This document shows, one piece after another, positions 24,757-34,510 of a stretch of DNA of 64,000 bases (its first letter is position 1; every line of letters starts with the position of its first letter). Both the position numbers and the translations under genes were made by a program. Under the pieces are notes generated by a model that had not been told where the DNA came from, made no database searches, and saw only the letters and a program-made list of their open reading frames with translations. Origin of the DNA: FEN-299 sp963717945. GTDB taxonomy: Bacteria > Acidobacteriota > Vicinamibacteria > Vicinamibacterales > Fen-181. Location: positions 1 through 64,000 of the forward strand of contig CAVQXT010000003.1 of NCBI GenBank assembly GCA_963717945.1. Direction: 5' to 3'.

Positions 24757-26553
24757 TCAGGCGCGGCGTTCGACAAACGACGTATCCACCCCGTCCCGGC
24801 GCAGCACGGCCAGGAACCCCTGGCGGTCCGACGCCTTCCGGTACGCGTCCTTCACGTCGACGACGCCGCTCTGAACGAAGCCGGCGAGGGCGTCGTTGAG
24901 CGGCACCATCCCGAGCTTCCGGCCGCTGTCGATGGCCGCCGGCAGCTGGCTGATCCGGCCTTCGGCGATGAGGGTCGCGATGGCCGGGGTGTTCAGCAGC
25001 ACCTCTCGCGCGGCGACGCGGCCGCCGCCGGTCTTTCGCACGAGCACCTGCGACACGACGCCGCGAAGCCCCTCGGCGAGCATCAACTGGACGCGGTCGC
25101 GGCGGCCGGCCGGGTACTGGTCGAGGATCCGGCCGATCGCCTCGGTGGCGGTGTGCGCCGGCACGGCGCCGATCACGAGGCGCCCCGCCTCCATCGCGCC
25201 GAGCGCGAGCGCCACGACGTCGGGCGACCGGAGGTCCTCGATGACGAGCACGTCGGGGTTCTCGCGCAGCGCGGCGCTCACCGCGGCCGCCACCTCGCCG
25301 GCGTCGCCGCGCACTTCGCGCTGGCTCACCAGGCAGCCGCGGCTCTCGTGCGCGCAGCCCACCTGGCTCTCGATGGTGATCACGTAGTCGGTGCGCGTGC
25401 GGTTGACGAGATCGACGAACGCCGAGATGAGCGTGGACTTGCCGCTCGACCGGGGGCCGGCGACGAGGATGAGCCCCTCGGGCTCGGCGCAGAGCGACTG
25501 GATCTCGCGCGACAGCCCGAGCTGCTCGACCGTCGCGGGGCGCGAGGCGATCAGGCGGAACATCCCGCCCGGGCCGCGGTGGTCGCGGAAACTCTGGCAG
25601 CGGAACCGCCCGACGTTCGGGACGTCGGACATCCACTCGGTGTCGAGCCCCTTCTCGAGCGCCTCGCGCGTTCTCTCCGGCGCGAGGTCCAGCAGGAGCG
25701 ATTCGACCTCGGGCGCCGTCAGCGCCGGTTCCCCGTCGAACGCCGAGATCTCGCCGTCGAGACGGATCGAGGGCCGAAGCCCGGACATCAGGTACAGCGT
25801 GTTCGCGCCGCGCGCGGTAGCCAGCCTGAGCAGGCGCTCGAGCCCGGCGATCTGCGCCGAGGGCGTGGGCTGCGCCGAGGCGTCCGTGCGGATGGGGCTT
25901 CGGGCCAGCGGAAGGACGACAGCCGGACCGGATTCGGCCGCCGCCGGCCTTCGGAGTTCTTCGGCCTCGCCGGCGGATGGCGGCTCGGGCGCAGCAGCAG
26001 GCCGCGCCGGGCGCGAGGCGGCGAAGCCGCCCAGCGCCGGCGAGGGCAGCATCGGAGCCGCCAATACGGGCTCGGGCGGCGCGGAGGGGGGCGGCGGCGC
26101 AGTGACCGCGCCGGGGCGCGCGGCCGGCTCTCCGAGGTCGAACGGCACCTCCACGTCGACCGCCGGTTCGACGGCGGGGACCTGCGGGACAGGAGGCTCG
26201 GCAGGCGCGGATGGGGCGTCGGCCTTGAGGACCTCGCCTGCCGCCCCGCGATGCCGGCGGATTTCGATCCAGATGTCGTGGCCGCCCCGCGCCGCCACGA
26301 CGGTGAACCGCTCGCCGCCGGCCACGGGCGACGGAGGCAGGTCGTGCTCGATCGCCCCCAGCTCGTCGAGGGCCCGGCGGTGGTCGGCCGGCAGCAACTG
26401 CCCCAGCATCCCGGCGACGGCTTCGAAGGTGAGCGGACGCGAGGAGAGCTCCACGGGTCCCGATGGGGCCACGACGTACGGCTTCTCGCCGACGTGCATC
26501 ACGAGTGCGTCGCCATCCGCCCGGACGATGGCGGTCAACAGCGAGTTGACCAC
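24757..26553 (-). CDS. PilT/PilB-type secretion ATPase-like protein with long N-terminal extension
   Basis: Protein of 598 residues. Residues 1-110 resemble a sensor-like N-domain; 110-230 is Pro/Ala-rich and disordered; the C-terminal ATPase follows with LATARGANTLYLMSGLRPSI (PilT N-domain), Walker A GPRSSGKST, an IESQVG Asp-box-like segment and Walker B-like VLVIEDLRSPD, and a C-terminal LNDALAGFVQSG. Classical PilT has GPTGSGKST and GEMRD, so both boxes vary. GTG at 26553 is chosen because AAGGAGAG lies 8 nt upstream. No pilus gene adjoins; a role in twitching or another retraction process is inferred. Confidence 0.85.
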   Translation of the reverse strand: MVNSLLTAIVRADGDALVMHVGEKPYVVAPSGPVELSSRPLTFEAVAGMLGQLLPADHRRALDELGAIEHDLPPSPVAGGERFTVVAARGGHDIWIEIRRHRGAAGEVLKADAPSAPAEPPVPQVPAVEPAVDVEVPFDLGEPAARPGAVTAPPPPSAPPEPVLAAPMLPSPALGGFAASRPARPAAAPEPPSAGEAEELRRPAAAESGPAVVLPLARSPIRTDASAQPTPSAQIAGLERLLRLATARGANTLYLMSGLRPSIRLDGEISAFDGEPALTAPEVESLLLDLAPERTREALEKGLDTEWMSDVPNVGRFRCQSFRDHRGPGGMFRLIASRPATVEQLGLSREIQSLCAEPEGLILVAGPRSSGKSTLISAFVDLVNRTRTDYVITIESQVGCAHESRGCLVSQREVRGDAGEVAAAVSAALRENPDVLVIEDLRSPDVVALALGAMEAGRLVIGAVPAHTATEAIGRILDQYPAGRRDRVQLMLAEGLRGVVSQVLVRKTGGGRVAAREVLLNTPAIATLIAEGRISQLPAAIDSGRKLGMVPLNDALAGFVQSGVVDVKDAYRKASDRQGFLAVLRRDGVDTSFVERRA

Positions 26554-26612
26554 GTGCGTGGCTCTCCTTGCGCCACAGGCGAGGGGCTGCAGATCACGTG
26601 TGCCCCTCTGAG

Positions 26613-27059
26613 TCAATGTCGGCCGGAGACTCGAAAGTCTTTAACTTCGTAGAGACGAACAAGTTCTACGAGCTTGTAGCCCCTGGTCTGGTATGGCGCG
26701 ACAATCCGCTCCGTCCTCATGAACTGGAGCATCGTCTCGTCGGCGTAGTCGGCCGGGCCGATGGCCGCGTCGGCCGCCAGGCGCGACTCCAGGCCCGAAA
26801 GCGTCAGACGCGGAGCCTCGACGGCGCGGGTTCGCGGGAAGATGCCCAGCCAGCGCGCTGGACCCGGGCGAGGCTCGGTGGCGAAAATGACGAAGATCTC
26901 GTTGGCCACCAGGACGTAGCCCGCCCCCGACCGGCTGGCCGGCGCGTCCTCGACGCGCAGCCGCGCGATCTCCTCGATCCGGCCGAGCTGCTCGAGAAGC
27001 CGGATCGTGAAATCACCTTCGCCGGACCAGGCGTCGCGCTCAACCTCCATGTCGGCCAT
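26613..27059 (-). CDS. Conserved hypothetical protein
   Basis: Protein of about 148 residues (ATG 27059; 27050 is possible) that overlaps the end of the HAD gene and is thus probably co-translated with it. It contains FTIRLLEQLGRIEEIARLR, VLVANEIFVIFA and a basic C-terminal part ending LYEVKDFRVSGRH. No signal peptide, membrane segment or family is recognised. Confidence 0.7.
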   Translation of the reverse strand: MADMEVERDAWSGEGDFTIRLLEQLGRIEEIARLRVEDAPASRSGAGYVLVANEIFVIFATEPRPGPARWLGIFPRTRAVEAPRLTLSGLESRLAADAAIGPADYADETMLQFMRTERIVAPYQTRGYKLVELVRLYEVKDFRVSGRH

Positions 27060-27735
27060 CCACGACCAGGGCGACCACGTCGGACGGGGAATCGGCAAAC
27101 GCCTCGCCGCCGCCGAGTTGGGTCGGGTCGAGGGCGGCGAAGCCGAAGCCGTATCGCACGAGGCACGTGCGCGTGCCGGCGGCCCGGGCCGTCAGCACGT
27201 CGATGGTGGAGTCGCCGACCATCAGCGTGTCGCTCGCGGCCGCGCCGGCCGCGGCCATCAGGTGCCGCAGGCCTTCGGGGTCGGGTTTCCGCGCGAACGG
27301 GCCGTCGCCGCCGATGACCTCGCGGAAGCTCGGCGCGAGGCCCAGAAGCGACAGGATCTTCCTCGCCGCGCACGCGGGCTTGTTGGTCAGCACCGCCAGC
27401 GGCACGATCGCCCCCAGTGCGCGGACCATCTCCGGCACGCCGGGATACGGCCGCGTCGTCCCGGGCAGCAGCGCGTCGTAGATCTCGAGGAACCGCGGCA
27501 TGGTCTCGCGCGGCTCGCCATCCGCGCCCGACGCCTCGCACGCGCGGGCGATGAGCAGGGCCGCGCCCTCGCCCGCCATCCCGGCCACCTGCCCGGGGTC
27601 CAGCCGGTGCCCGCCCCGCTCTTCGACCAGGCGATTGACGGCCTCGGCGAGGTCGCCGATCGAGTCGATGAGCGTGCCGTCCAGGTCGAAAGCCACGAAG
27701 GCCGGCCGGCGGGCGGCAGACGGCGTCGCCTTCAC
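27040..27735 (-). CDS. HAD-family phosphatase, phosphoglycolate phosphatase-like
   Basis: HAD hydrolase of 231 residues with motif I AFDLDGTLIDS, motif II AVLTNKP, motif III KPDPEG and motif IV VGDSTIDV, typical of Gph. The start is GTG. It lies 3 bp after queD and overlaps the next gene, suggesting one minus-strand transcript (queD-gph-like-hypothetical). Substrate is unproven. Confidence 0.88.
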   Translation of the reverse strand: MKATPSAARRPAFVAFDLDGTLIDSIGDLAEAVNRLVEERGGHRLDPGQVAGMAGEGAALLIARACEASGADGEPRETMPRFLEIYDALLPGTTRPYPGVPEMVRALGAIVPLAVLTNKPACAARKILSLLGLAPSFREVIGGDGPFARKPDPEGLRHLMAAAGAAASDTLMVGDSTIDVLTARAAGTRTCLVRYGFGFAALDPTQLGGGEAFADSPSDVVALVVDGRHGG

Positions 27736-27738
27736 GCG

Positions 27739-28143
27739 CTACCCGCCCAGGTAGGTGGCGAACGAGGTCGGGGTCTCCCACACGCGGACCTTCACGACGC
27801 TTAGCCCCTGTTCCTTCGCGTGCGTGAAGATGAGCCGCGCGATCAGCTCGACGGTCGGATTGGAGTCGACCAGGTAGACCGGCTCGCCGAGCGCCACGAT
27901 CGGCGCGACCAGGGGGTCGTCGCGGCGCAGGATCATCTTGTGATCGAGCTCGCGGTCGATCCACCCCTTGACGATCCCCTTGATGTCGCTGAAGTCGCAC
28001 ACCATGTTGCGCGTGTCGAGCGACTCGGTCCGGACCTCGATCTCGGCGACGGCGTTGTGACCGTGCGGGTGCTTGCAGATCCCGCCGTAGTCGAGCAGGC
28101 GGTGGCCGTAACAGAAATCGATCCGCTTGGTGACGGAGTACAT
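27739..28143 (-). CDS. queD: 6-carboxy-tetrahydropterin synthase QueD
   Basis: Converts dihydroneopterin triphosphate to 6-carboxytetrahydropterin in the pathway to preQ0/queuosine, 134 residues. Zinc ligands are visible as FCYGHRLL and HPHGHNA (HxH), the catalytic Cys in GICKHPHGH, and the C-terminal Glu in VRVWETPTSFATY. MYSVTKRIDF starts at 28143. The queC gene diverges on the other side of a repeat array. Confidence 0.92.
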   Translation of the reverse strand: MYSVTKRIDFCYGHRLLDYGGICKHPHGHNAVAEIEVRTESLDTRNMVCDFSDIKGIVKGWIDRELDHKMILRRDDPLVAPIVALGEPVYLVDSNPTVELIARLIFTHAKEQGLSVVKVRVWETPTSFATYLGG

Positions 28144-28154
28144 GCTGAGATTGT

Positions 28155-28252
28155 ACAGTAGGCTCAGGGCTGGAGGCTCAGGGCTCAAGTCAAGAGGCTC
28201 AAGGCTCAAGGAAGAACGGCTCAGGGCTCAGGGCTCAGGGCTCAGGAAGACT
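28155..28252. repeat. GGCTCAGGGCTCAAGGCTCA tandem words
   Basis: Degenerate tandem repeat between divergent queD and queC, made of GGCTCAGGG, GGCTCAAGG and GGAGGCTCAGGG words. It occupies the place of the two promoters. Related words occur at 23800 and 62166. Confidence 0.7.
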
Positions 28253-28265
28253 CGTGGCGGTTCCC

Positions 28266-28946
28266 ATGGCCGATGTGGCGGTGCTGCTCTCGGGAGGGCT
28301 CGACAGCGCGGTGCTCGCGGCGCGGGCCGCCAGGTCCGCCGTCGTGCAGCCGGTCTATGTGAGCGCCGGCCTGGCATGGGAGACCGAGGAGGTGGCGCTC
28401 GTGTCGCGCCTGCTCGAGTCGGCTCCCTTCCGGTCGAACGTCCTGCCCCTGGCGCGGATCGTGGTCGATGCGTCCGACCTCTATCCCGAGACGCACTGGG
28501 CTCGGCGCGGCGAGCCGCCCGCCTACGACACGCCGGACGAGGACGTGTACCTGCCCGGGCGCAACGTCCTCCTGCTCTCGAAGGCCGGCGTGCTGTGCGC
28601 GCTGCGGGGCATCCATCGCCTGGCGATCGGGCCGCTCGCCGGCAACCCGTTTCCCGACGCCACACCGGAGTTCTTCGCGTCGATGGCGCGCACGCTGTCG
28701 CTCGGCCTCGACCACCCGCTGACGATCGAGACGCCGTTCACCTCCCTGCACAAGGAGGAGGTCATCAGGCTGGGCGCGTCGCTCGGCGTGAGGTTCGAGT
28801 TGACGATGTCGTGCATGAAGCCGTCCGGAGGACGGCATTGCGGGCTCTGCAGCAAGTGCCGCGAGCGGAGGGACGGGTTCGAGGCGGCAGGGGTCGAGGA
28901 CCCGACGGAGTACGTGGCGCCGTCGCCGCGTGTCAGCCGGCCGTGA
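28266..28946 (+). CDS. queC: 7-cyano-7-deazaguanine synthase QueC
   Basis: ATP-dependent enzyme that makes preQ0 from 7-carboxy-7-deazaguanine, about 226 residues. The N-terminal PP-loop LLSGGLDSAV is intact, and the C-terminal zinc cysteines are C...CGLCSKC in SCMKPSGGRHCGLCSKC. A GTG at 28254, preceded by AGGAAG, is an alternative start. queE is not in the window, so the pathway is split. Confidence 0.92.
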   Translation: MADVAVLLSGGLDSAVLAARAARSAVVQPVYVSAGLAWETEEVALVSRLLESAPFRSNVLPLARIVVDASDLYPETHWARRGEPPAYDTPDEDVYLPGRNVLLLSKAGVLCALRGIHRLAIGPLAGNPFPDATPEFFASMARTLSLGLDHPLTIETPFTSLHKEEVIRLGASLGVRFELTMSCMKPSGGRHCGLCSKCRERRDGFEAAGVEDPTEYVAPSPRVSRP

Positions 28947-28949
28947 AGG

Positions 28950-29044
28950 GATGGCTAGTTGTCAGTGGCTAGTTGTTAGTGGCCAGTGATCAGTGTGTCA
29001 CGCGTGATCCACTAGCCCCTGGCAACTGACAACCAGCCACTACA
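28950..29044. repeat. Hairpin repeat, TGGTCAGTGG type
   Basis: TAGTTGTCAGTGGCTAGTTG on the left and CTGGCAACTGACAACCAGCC on the right surround GTGTCACGCGTGATC. It lies between the convergent queC and DUF4097-type genes. Confidence 0.75.
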
Positions 29045-29048
29045 ACCG

Positions 29049-29960
29049 TCACAGCGTCTTGACGACGATCGACCCGCTGTCGCTGCGCAGGCGCAGCAGC
29101 TTTCCGCCGCTGCCCAACTGGCGCCTCATCTCGCCGCGGGACGCGCCTTCCCTGCCGGGGGAGGCGGGCTCGCCGAAACCCCGCAGGCGCACGCTGCCGT
29201 CGCCGGTCTCCGCGTCGAGCACGGCGCCAAACGACGGGGGCAACTCCAGCCTCAGGCCGCCGTCACCGGTGCGAATCTCCCAGTCGTCGGTCATCGCGCT
29301 TCCCTCGGCCGCCCGCACCTCCACCGACCCGTCACCGGTCCTCAGCTTCACCGTCTGCAGCCGGCCCGACACCCGGGCCCCGCCGTCGCCGCTGTCGAGA
29401 TCGAGCCCGCCCGACACGTTGTCGAACCGCATCGACCCGTCACCGGTGTGCGCGCGGACCGTCCCGGTGAGGTCGATCCCCGTGAGGCTGCCGTCGCCGC
29501 TCCGCAGGTCGATCTTCCCCTCCACGCGCTCGATCCGGATCGACCCGTCCTCGCTGCGCACGATCAGGTTGCAGCGCGCCGGCACCGAGGCGACGATGCG
29601 GGCGGAGGGCGAGACGCGGAAGCCGAACGAGGCCTGCGGGCCGTCGGGCTTGCGGACCTCGAGGGTGATCTTGTTGCCGGACTGCTCGGCCGACACCCGG
29701 ATCGCCTCGGCCTGGGTCTTGTCGGACGCCCGCTTCTGGATCTCGACGAGCACTTCGGGCCGATCCCAGGACCTCACCTCGACCGACCCGTCGAACGTCG
29801 CCAGCGACAGGTCGGGGGTGCCGGTCACCTGGAACCGCTTGTCCTCGTGCGCGGAATACGGGCCCGCGTCGACCGTGATCTCGCAGGAGGACCCGAGCAG
29901 CGCAGCGGCCGCCACGACGGCCAGCGACGACGACCAGCGACGCGCCTGATGTTTCACCAC
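29049..29960 (-). CDS. DUF4097-type beta-helix repeat lipoprotein
   Basis: Lipoprotein of 303 residues with lipobox LLGSSC (Cys26). The body has at least six repeats around (T/S)GDGS(V/L/M) such as RSGDGSL, HTGDGSM, DSGDGGA and RTGDGSV, expected to form stacked beta strands as in DUF4097/DUF2807 proteins. These are thought to be surface adhesin-like; the molecular role is unknown. No operon partner is evident. Confidence 0.85.
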   Translation of the reverse strand: MVKHQARRWSSSLAVVAAAALLGSSCEITVDAGPYSAHEDKRFQVTGTPDLSLATFDGSVEVRSWDRPEVLVEIQKRASDKTQAEAIRVSAEQSGNKITLEVRKPDGPQASFGFRVSPSARIVASVPARCNLIVRSEDGSIRIERVEGKIDLRSGDGSLTGIDLTGTVRAHTGDGSMRFDNVSGGLDLDSGDGGARVSGRLQTVKLRTGDGSVEVRAAEGSAMTDDWEIRTGDGGLRLELPPSFGAVLDAETGDGSVRLRGFGEPASPGREGASRGEMRRQLGSGGKLLRLRSDSGSIVVKTL

Positions 29961-30040
29961 ACGTCCCCCTCGCTGGCGTTAGACGGCCCGCCGGCGTCAA
30001 AGGTTCAACCCCGGCCGCGCGAGCGGCTACAATACGCCCC

Positions 30041-30481
30041 ATGACCACCACGAATGTGCTCGTCATCGCCTCAGTGGTCGCGCTCCTGGTCGTCGTCGCG
30101 CTCGCGGCCATCATCGTGCGGAAGGGGAGGCCGTTCACCGCCGGCGACGTGTTCCGGGCCAGCCGGTGGAGCCGCAGCAACCACCTCTTTCCGACGCAGG
30201 TGATGGTGTCGGCGACCTCGGTGGTGCACTACACCCCCCAGTGGATCGGACGGCTCGAACACACGATCCACATCGCGCACGTCGCGTCGGTCCGGATCGA
30301 CACGAAGCTGTTCTTCTCGGACATCTTCATCGAGACCAGCGGCGGCGTCAGCCCGATCAGCTGCTACGGCCATCACAAGCGGGACGCCGTGCGCATCAAG
30401 GAGCTCATCGACCGCTACCAGTCCGAGTATTTCCGGCCCTCGACGCCGGGAGGCCAGACGGCGCTGGCAGCTCAGCCCTAA
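30041..30481 (+). CDS. Membrane-anchored protein with PH-like domain
   Basis: Protein of 146 residues with one N-terminal transmembrane helix (LVIASVVALLVVVALAAIIV) and a C-terminal domain (VSATSVVHYTPQWIGRLEHT, VRIDTKLFFSDIFIE) with the strand pattern of bacterial PH-like domains. TACAAT at 30028-30033 could be its -10 box, giving a near-leaderless mRNA. Function is unknown. Confidence 0.72.
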   Translation: MTTTNVLVIASVVALLVVVALAAIIVRKGRPFTAGDVFRASRWSRSNHLFPTQVMVSATSVVHYTPQWIGRLEHTIHIAHVASVRIDTKLFFSDIFIETSGGVSPISCYGHHKRDAVRIKELIDRYQSEYFRPSTPGGQTALAAQP

Positions 30482-30597
30482 GCTCGCCCCCAGGTCGGCC
30501 GGTTGGAAGACACGGCGCGGCGGGCTCGGGCCGGGACTGTCGATCCGCCAGGCCCGAGCCGATAGTCAGAAAGCCGGGCCTTTCCGGCCATCCTGAC

Positions 30598-31953
<1,356 letters not shown>

Positions 31954-32227
31954 CCGGCCGGCCGCGTCCGCCGCGAGTATTGCCCGCCTTATCGCCAGTT
32001 CCAGCGTTCGCAGATTAGTACATCGGGATCGGTTCGTTAAGTGACTGTCCAGACAGTGCTTAGCTGAACAATCTTGTCGTTCGTGTTCCAGGATGGAGCA
32101 CGGCGGCGGATCGTGAAGTCAGGGCCAGAGCGTCTATGGCTTGATTTAATTGATGTAGATAAAGGACTTAACACGATCTGCGACCAGCCTGGCCGCTACG
32201 GCAGTGCTTTTGCGATAGCACCCGGCA
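31954..32227. other. Intergenic region with unusually AT-rich stretch
   Basis: The segment at about 32135-32185 (TTGATTTAATTGATGTAGAT) is far lower in GC than its surroundings and probably contains the promoter of the c-di-GMP gene. A small hairpin GTGCT-TTTGCGAT-AGCAC lies just before that gene. No riboswitch of the c-di-GMP classes could be recognised and no coding frame is credible. Confidence 0.5.
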
Positions 32228-34279
32228 GTGAAACACCCCTCCTCACGACTGGTCGGGCTCGTCCGAGCATCCCTTCTCGCGGCCCCTGACCGTACGCGGG
32301 GCGGCGGCTCGAAGCCGAACCTCTGGAATCGACCGGTTCCTTCGTTCTTGACCTCGCCCGGCGTCACCTACCCCGTGGCGTTGGCCGCCACGGCCTGGGT
32401 CTCGGTGATGTCCGCGCAGGGCAGCGTCTTCTGGTGTGCCCTGCTCGTCGCCGTCGCCGCAATCGCGTGGTGGACCGGGCATCGGAACAGTTACGAACTG
32501 GCCACGTCGGCCGCCGAGCAGCGTCAGCTGTCCGGCCTGCACATGGCCATCATCGAGGCGCTCGCCTCGGCGATCGACGCGAAGGACAAGACCTCGTCCG
32601 CGCACGTCCGCCGGGTGCAGTTGTTCGCCCGGACCCTGGCGCGAGAGATCGGTCTCGCCGAGGACGAAGTCGAGGCCATTGCGACCGCCGCCGTGCTGCA
32701 CGACGTGGGCAAGCTGGCCGTGCCCGAGCACATCCTGTCGAAGCCCGGACCGCTGACCGACGAGGAATTCGAGCGGATCAAGATCCATCCGCAGGTGGGC
32801 TTCGAGATCATCGAGCACGTGCCGTTCCCGTGCCCGGTCGCCCCGCTGGTCCTCTGCCACCACGAGCGCTGGAACGGCGCCGGCTACCCGCTGGGCCTTC
32901 GCGGCGACGACATCCCGATAGGGGCCAGGGTGCTCGCCATCGCGGACTTCTTCGACTCGGTCATGCGCGACCGCCCGTACAACAAGGGCATGTCGAGCGA
33001 GCTCGCCACGCTCGTGCTGCAAGAGGAGGCGGGCAAGGCGCTCGATCCCCATCTCGTCTCGGTCTTCGCCCGCCTGCTGGCGACCACGCCGCTCGACGCC
33101 GCTGCCGCCGCCGCGGCCGACTCCGGCGAGCGGCCGGAGCGCGCGCCGCTGGCGCCCTCGTCGCCGGTCGGCGAAAGGACGGCTTTCGAGAACATCGCCA
33201 GGGCCCACCAGGAAATCTACTCGCTCTACGAGATCGCGCAGGCCATCGGCTCGAGCCTGGGCGTCGCCGACACGATGTCGCTCATCGCCGGCAAGCTGAC
33301 GACGCTCATCCCGTTCTCGAGCTGCGCCCTCTTCATCAGCGACGACAACGGCACGATTCGGTGCCGGTTCGCGTCGGGGCTGCTGGAGGACGACCTGCGC
33401 GGGATCATCCTCGACCCCGGCTGCGGCCTGGCCGGCTGGGTCATCCGCAACCGGCGATCGCTCGTCAACGGCAAGCCCGCGGCCGATTTCGAGGCGGGGG
33501 CGGTGGCGGCGGCCGGGAGCGGCCTGCAGTCGGCGCTGGTCTGCCCGCTGATTTCGGGCGACCAGGTGGTGGGCGCGCTGGCGCTCTATCACACCGCCCC
33601 GGGTTTCTACTCCGAGGAGCATCGCCGGCTGCTCGATCAGATCTCGGAGCAGACGGCGGCGGCCATCTCGAACTCGATCGTCTTCGAGCGGACGCGCGAC
33701 GACTCGCTCCGCGACGCGCTCACCGGCCTTCCGAACACGCGCTACGTCTTCACGCACCTGACGCGCGAGCTGGCCAGGGCGGCGCGGTTCCGCACGCCGG
33801 TCGCCATCCTCATGCTCGACCTCGACGACTTCAAGCAGATCAACGATACCTACGGCCACCAGGTCGGCGACCGGACTCTCCAGGCGGTGTCGCGCGTGCT
33901 GCGCGACACGGTGCGGCCCTACGATGTCTGCGCCCGGTACGCCGGCGACGAGTTCATCATCGTGCTGCCCGGATGCGGACTCGAGGAGGCGGAGGCCAAG
34001 CGCGTGGAGCTCCAGGAGGCCGTGCGCAGCATGGCCCTCGAGGTCGGCGTCGGCCAGGCGCTGCAGGTCAGCATGAGCGCCGGCACCGCCGTATTCCCGC
34101 CCGACGGCGAGACGTACGAGACCCTGCTGAATACCGCCGACAGCCGGATGTACCGCGACAAGAAGACGCGCAAGCCGGCCCCCGCCGCCGCCGTCGAGGA
34201 CGCCCCGGTCGTCGGCGCCCCGCGTCCCGCTCCGGCGCCGGACCTGCTCGCCCTGGGCGCGCCCGCGCCCGTCCACTAG
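32228..34279 (+). CDS. HD-GYP / GAF / GGDEF cyclic-di-GMP signalling protein
   Basis: Protein of 683 residues combining degradation and synthesis modules for c-di-GMP. One or two N-terminal membrane segments (TYPVALAATAWVSVMSAQGS, FWCALLVAVAAIAWWTG) precede an HD-GYP domain (HDVGKLAVPEHIL; HHERWNGAGYP), a GAF domain (about 330-480) and a GGDEF domain whose signature reads AGDEF (RYAGDEFIIVLPG). AGDEF enzymes are often still active. The C-terminus is Pro/Ala-rich. The start is GTG. Domain order HD-GYP before GGDEF is less common than the reverse. Confidence 0.92.
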   Translation: MKHPSSRLVGLVRASLLAAPDRTRGGGSKPNLWNRPVPSFLTSPGVTYPVALAATAWVSVMSAQGSVFWCALLVAVAAIAWWTGHRNSYELATSAAEQRQLSGLHMAIIEALASAIDAKDKTSSAHVRRVQLFARTLAREIGLAEDEVEAIATAAVLHDVGKLAVPEHILSKPGPLTDEEFERIKIHPQVGFEIIEHVPFPCPVAPLVLCHHERWNGAGYPLGLRGDDIPIGARVLAIADFFDSVMRDRPYNKGMSSELATLVLQEEAGKALDPHLVSVFARLLATTPLDAAAAAAADSGERPERAPLAPSSPVGERTAFENIARAHQEIYSLYEIAQAIGSSLGVADTMSLIAGKLTTLIPFSSCALFISDDNGTIRCRFASGLLEDDLRGIILDPGCGLAGWVIRNRRSLVNGKPAADFEAGAVAAAGSGLQSALVCPLISGDQVVGALALYHTAPGFYSEEHRRLLDQISEQTAAAISNSIVFERTRDDSLRDALTGLPNTRYVFTHLTRELARAARFRTPVAILMLDLDDFKQINDTYGHQVGDRTLQAVSRVLRDTVRPYDVCARYAGDEFIIVLPGCGLEEAEAKRVELQEAVRSMALEVGVGQALQVSMSAGTAVFPPDGETYETLLNTADSRMYRDKKTRKPAPAAAVEDAPVVGAPRPAPAPDLLALGAPAPVH

Positions 34280-34333
34280 TCCGGAGCTTCTCCGCACCTC
34301 AACGGCGCCGCATGTAGCGGCCGCGCCCGATTG

Positions 34334-34436
34334 AACGCCGCGTCTCGGGTCTGCCGCTTCGCAAAGCGGCCCCTCCCTGGCAGTTCGGTCGGGGCAGGTT
34401 TACGCTGTGCTTCGGGCAGACCCTGCGGCGCGGCAT
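34334..34436 (+). repeat. 103-bp dispersed repeat, copy 1
   Basis: Same element as at 54140-54242 (same orientation) and 23607-23709 (inverted). All three span exactly 103 bp from the AACGCCGCGTCTCGG end to the GCGGCGCGGCAT end and differ by a limited number of substitutions. It contains the GCCGCTTCGCAAAGCGGC hairpin. It lies between a stop and the convergent fabI end. Confidence 0.88.
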
Positions 34437-34467
34437 AGAGCCGACCGGGCCGCCTCGCCTCGGCGCC

Positions 34468-34503
34468 GTGAGGCGTCAGCCGTAGGCCGTAAGGCGTCAG
34501 CCT
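34468..34503. repeat. GGCGTCAGCCGTAAGGC words
   Basis: Degenerate tandem GTGAGGCGTCAGCCGTAGGC words adjoining the 103-bp element, ending next to the fabI stop codon. Confidence 0.5.
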
Positions 34504-34510
34504 GCCAGCG

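Noticed and set aside
31954..32227. c-di-GMP riboswitch upstream of the HD-GYP/GGDEF gene
   Set aside because: Conserved GEMM-I or GEMM-II core sequences could not be found; only an AT-rich stretch and a small hairpin are visible.
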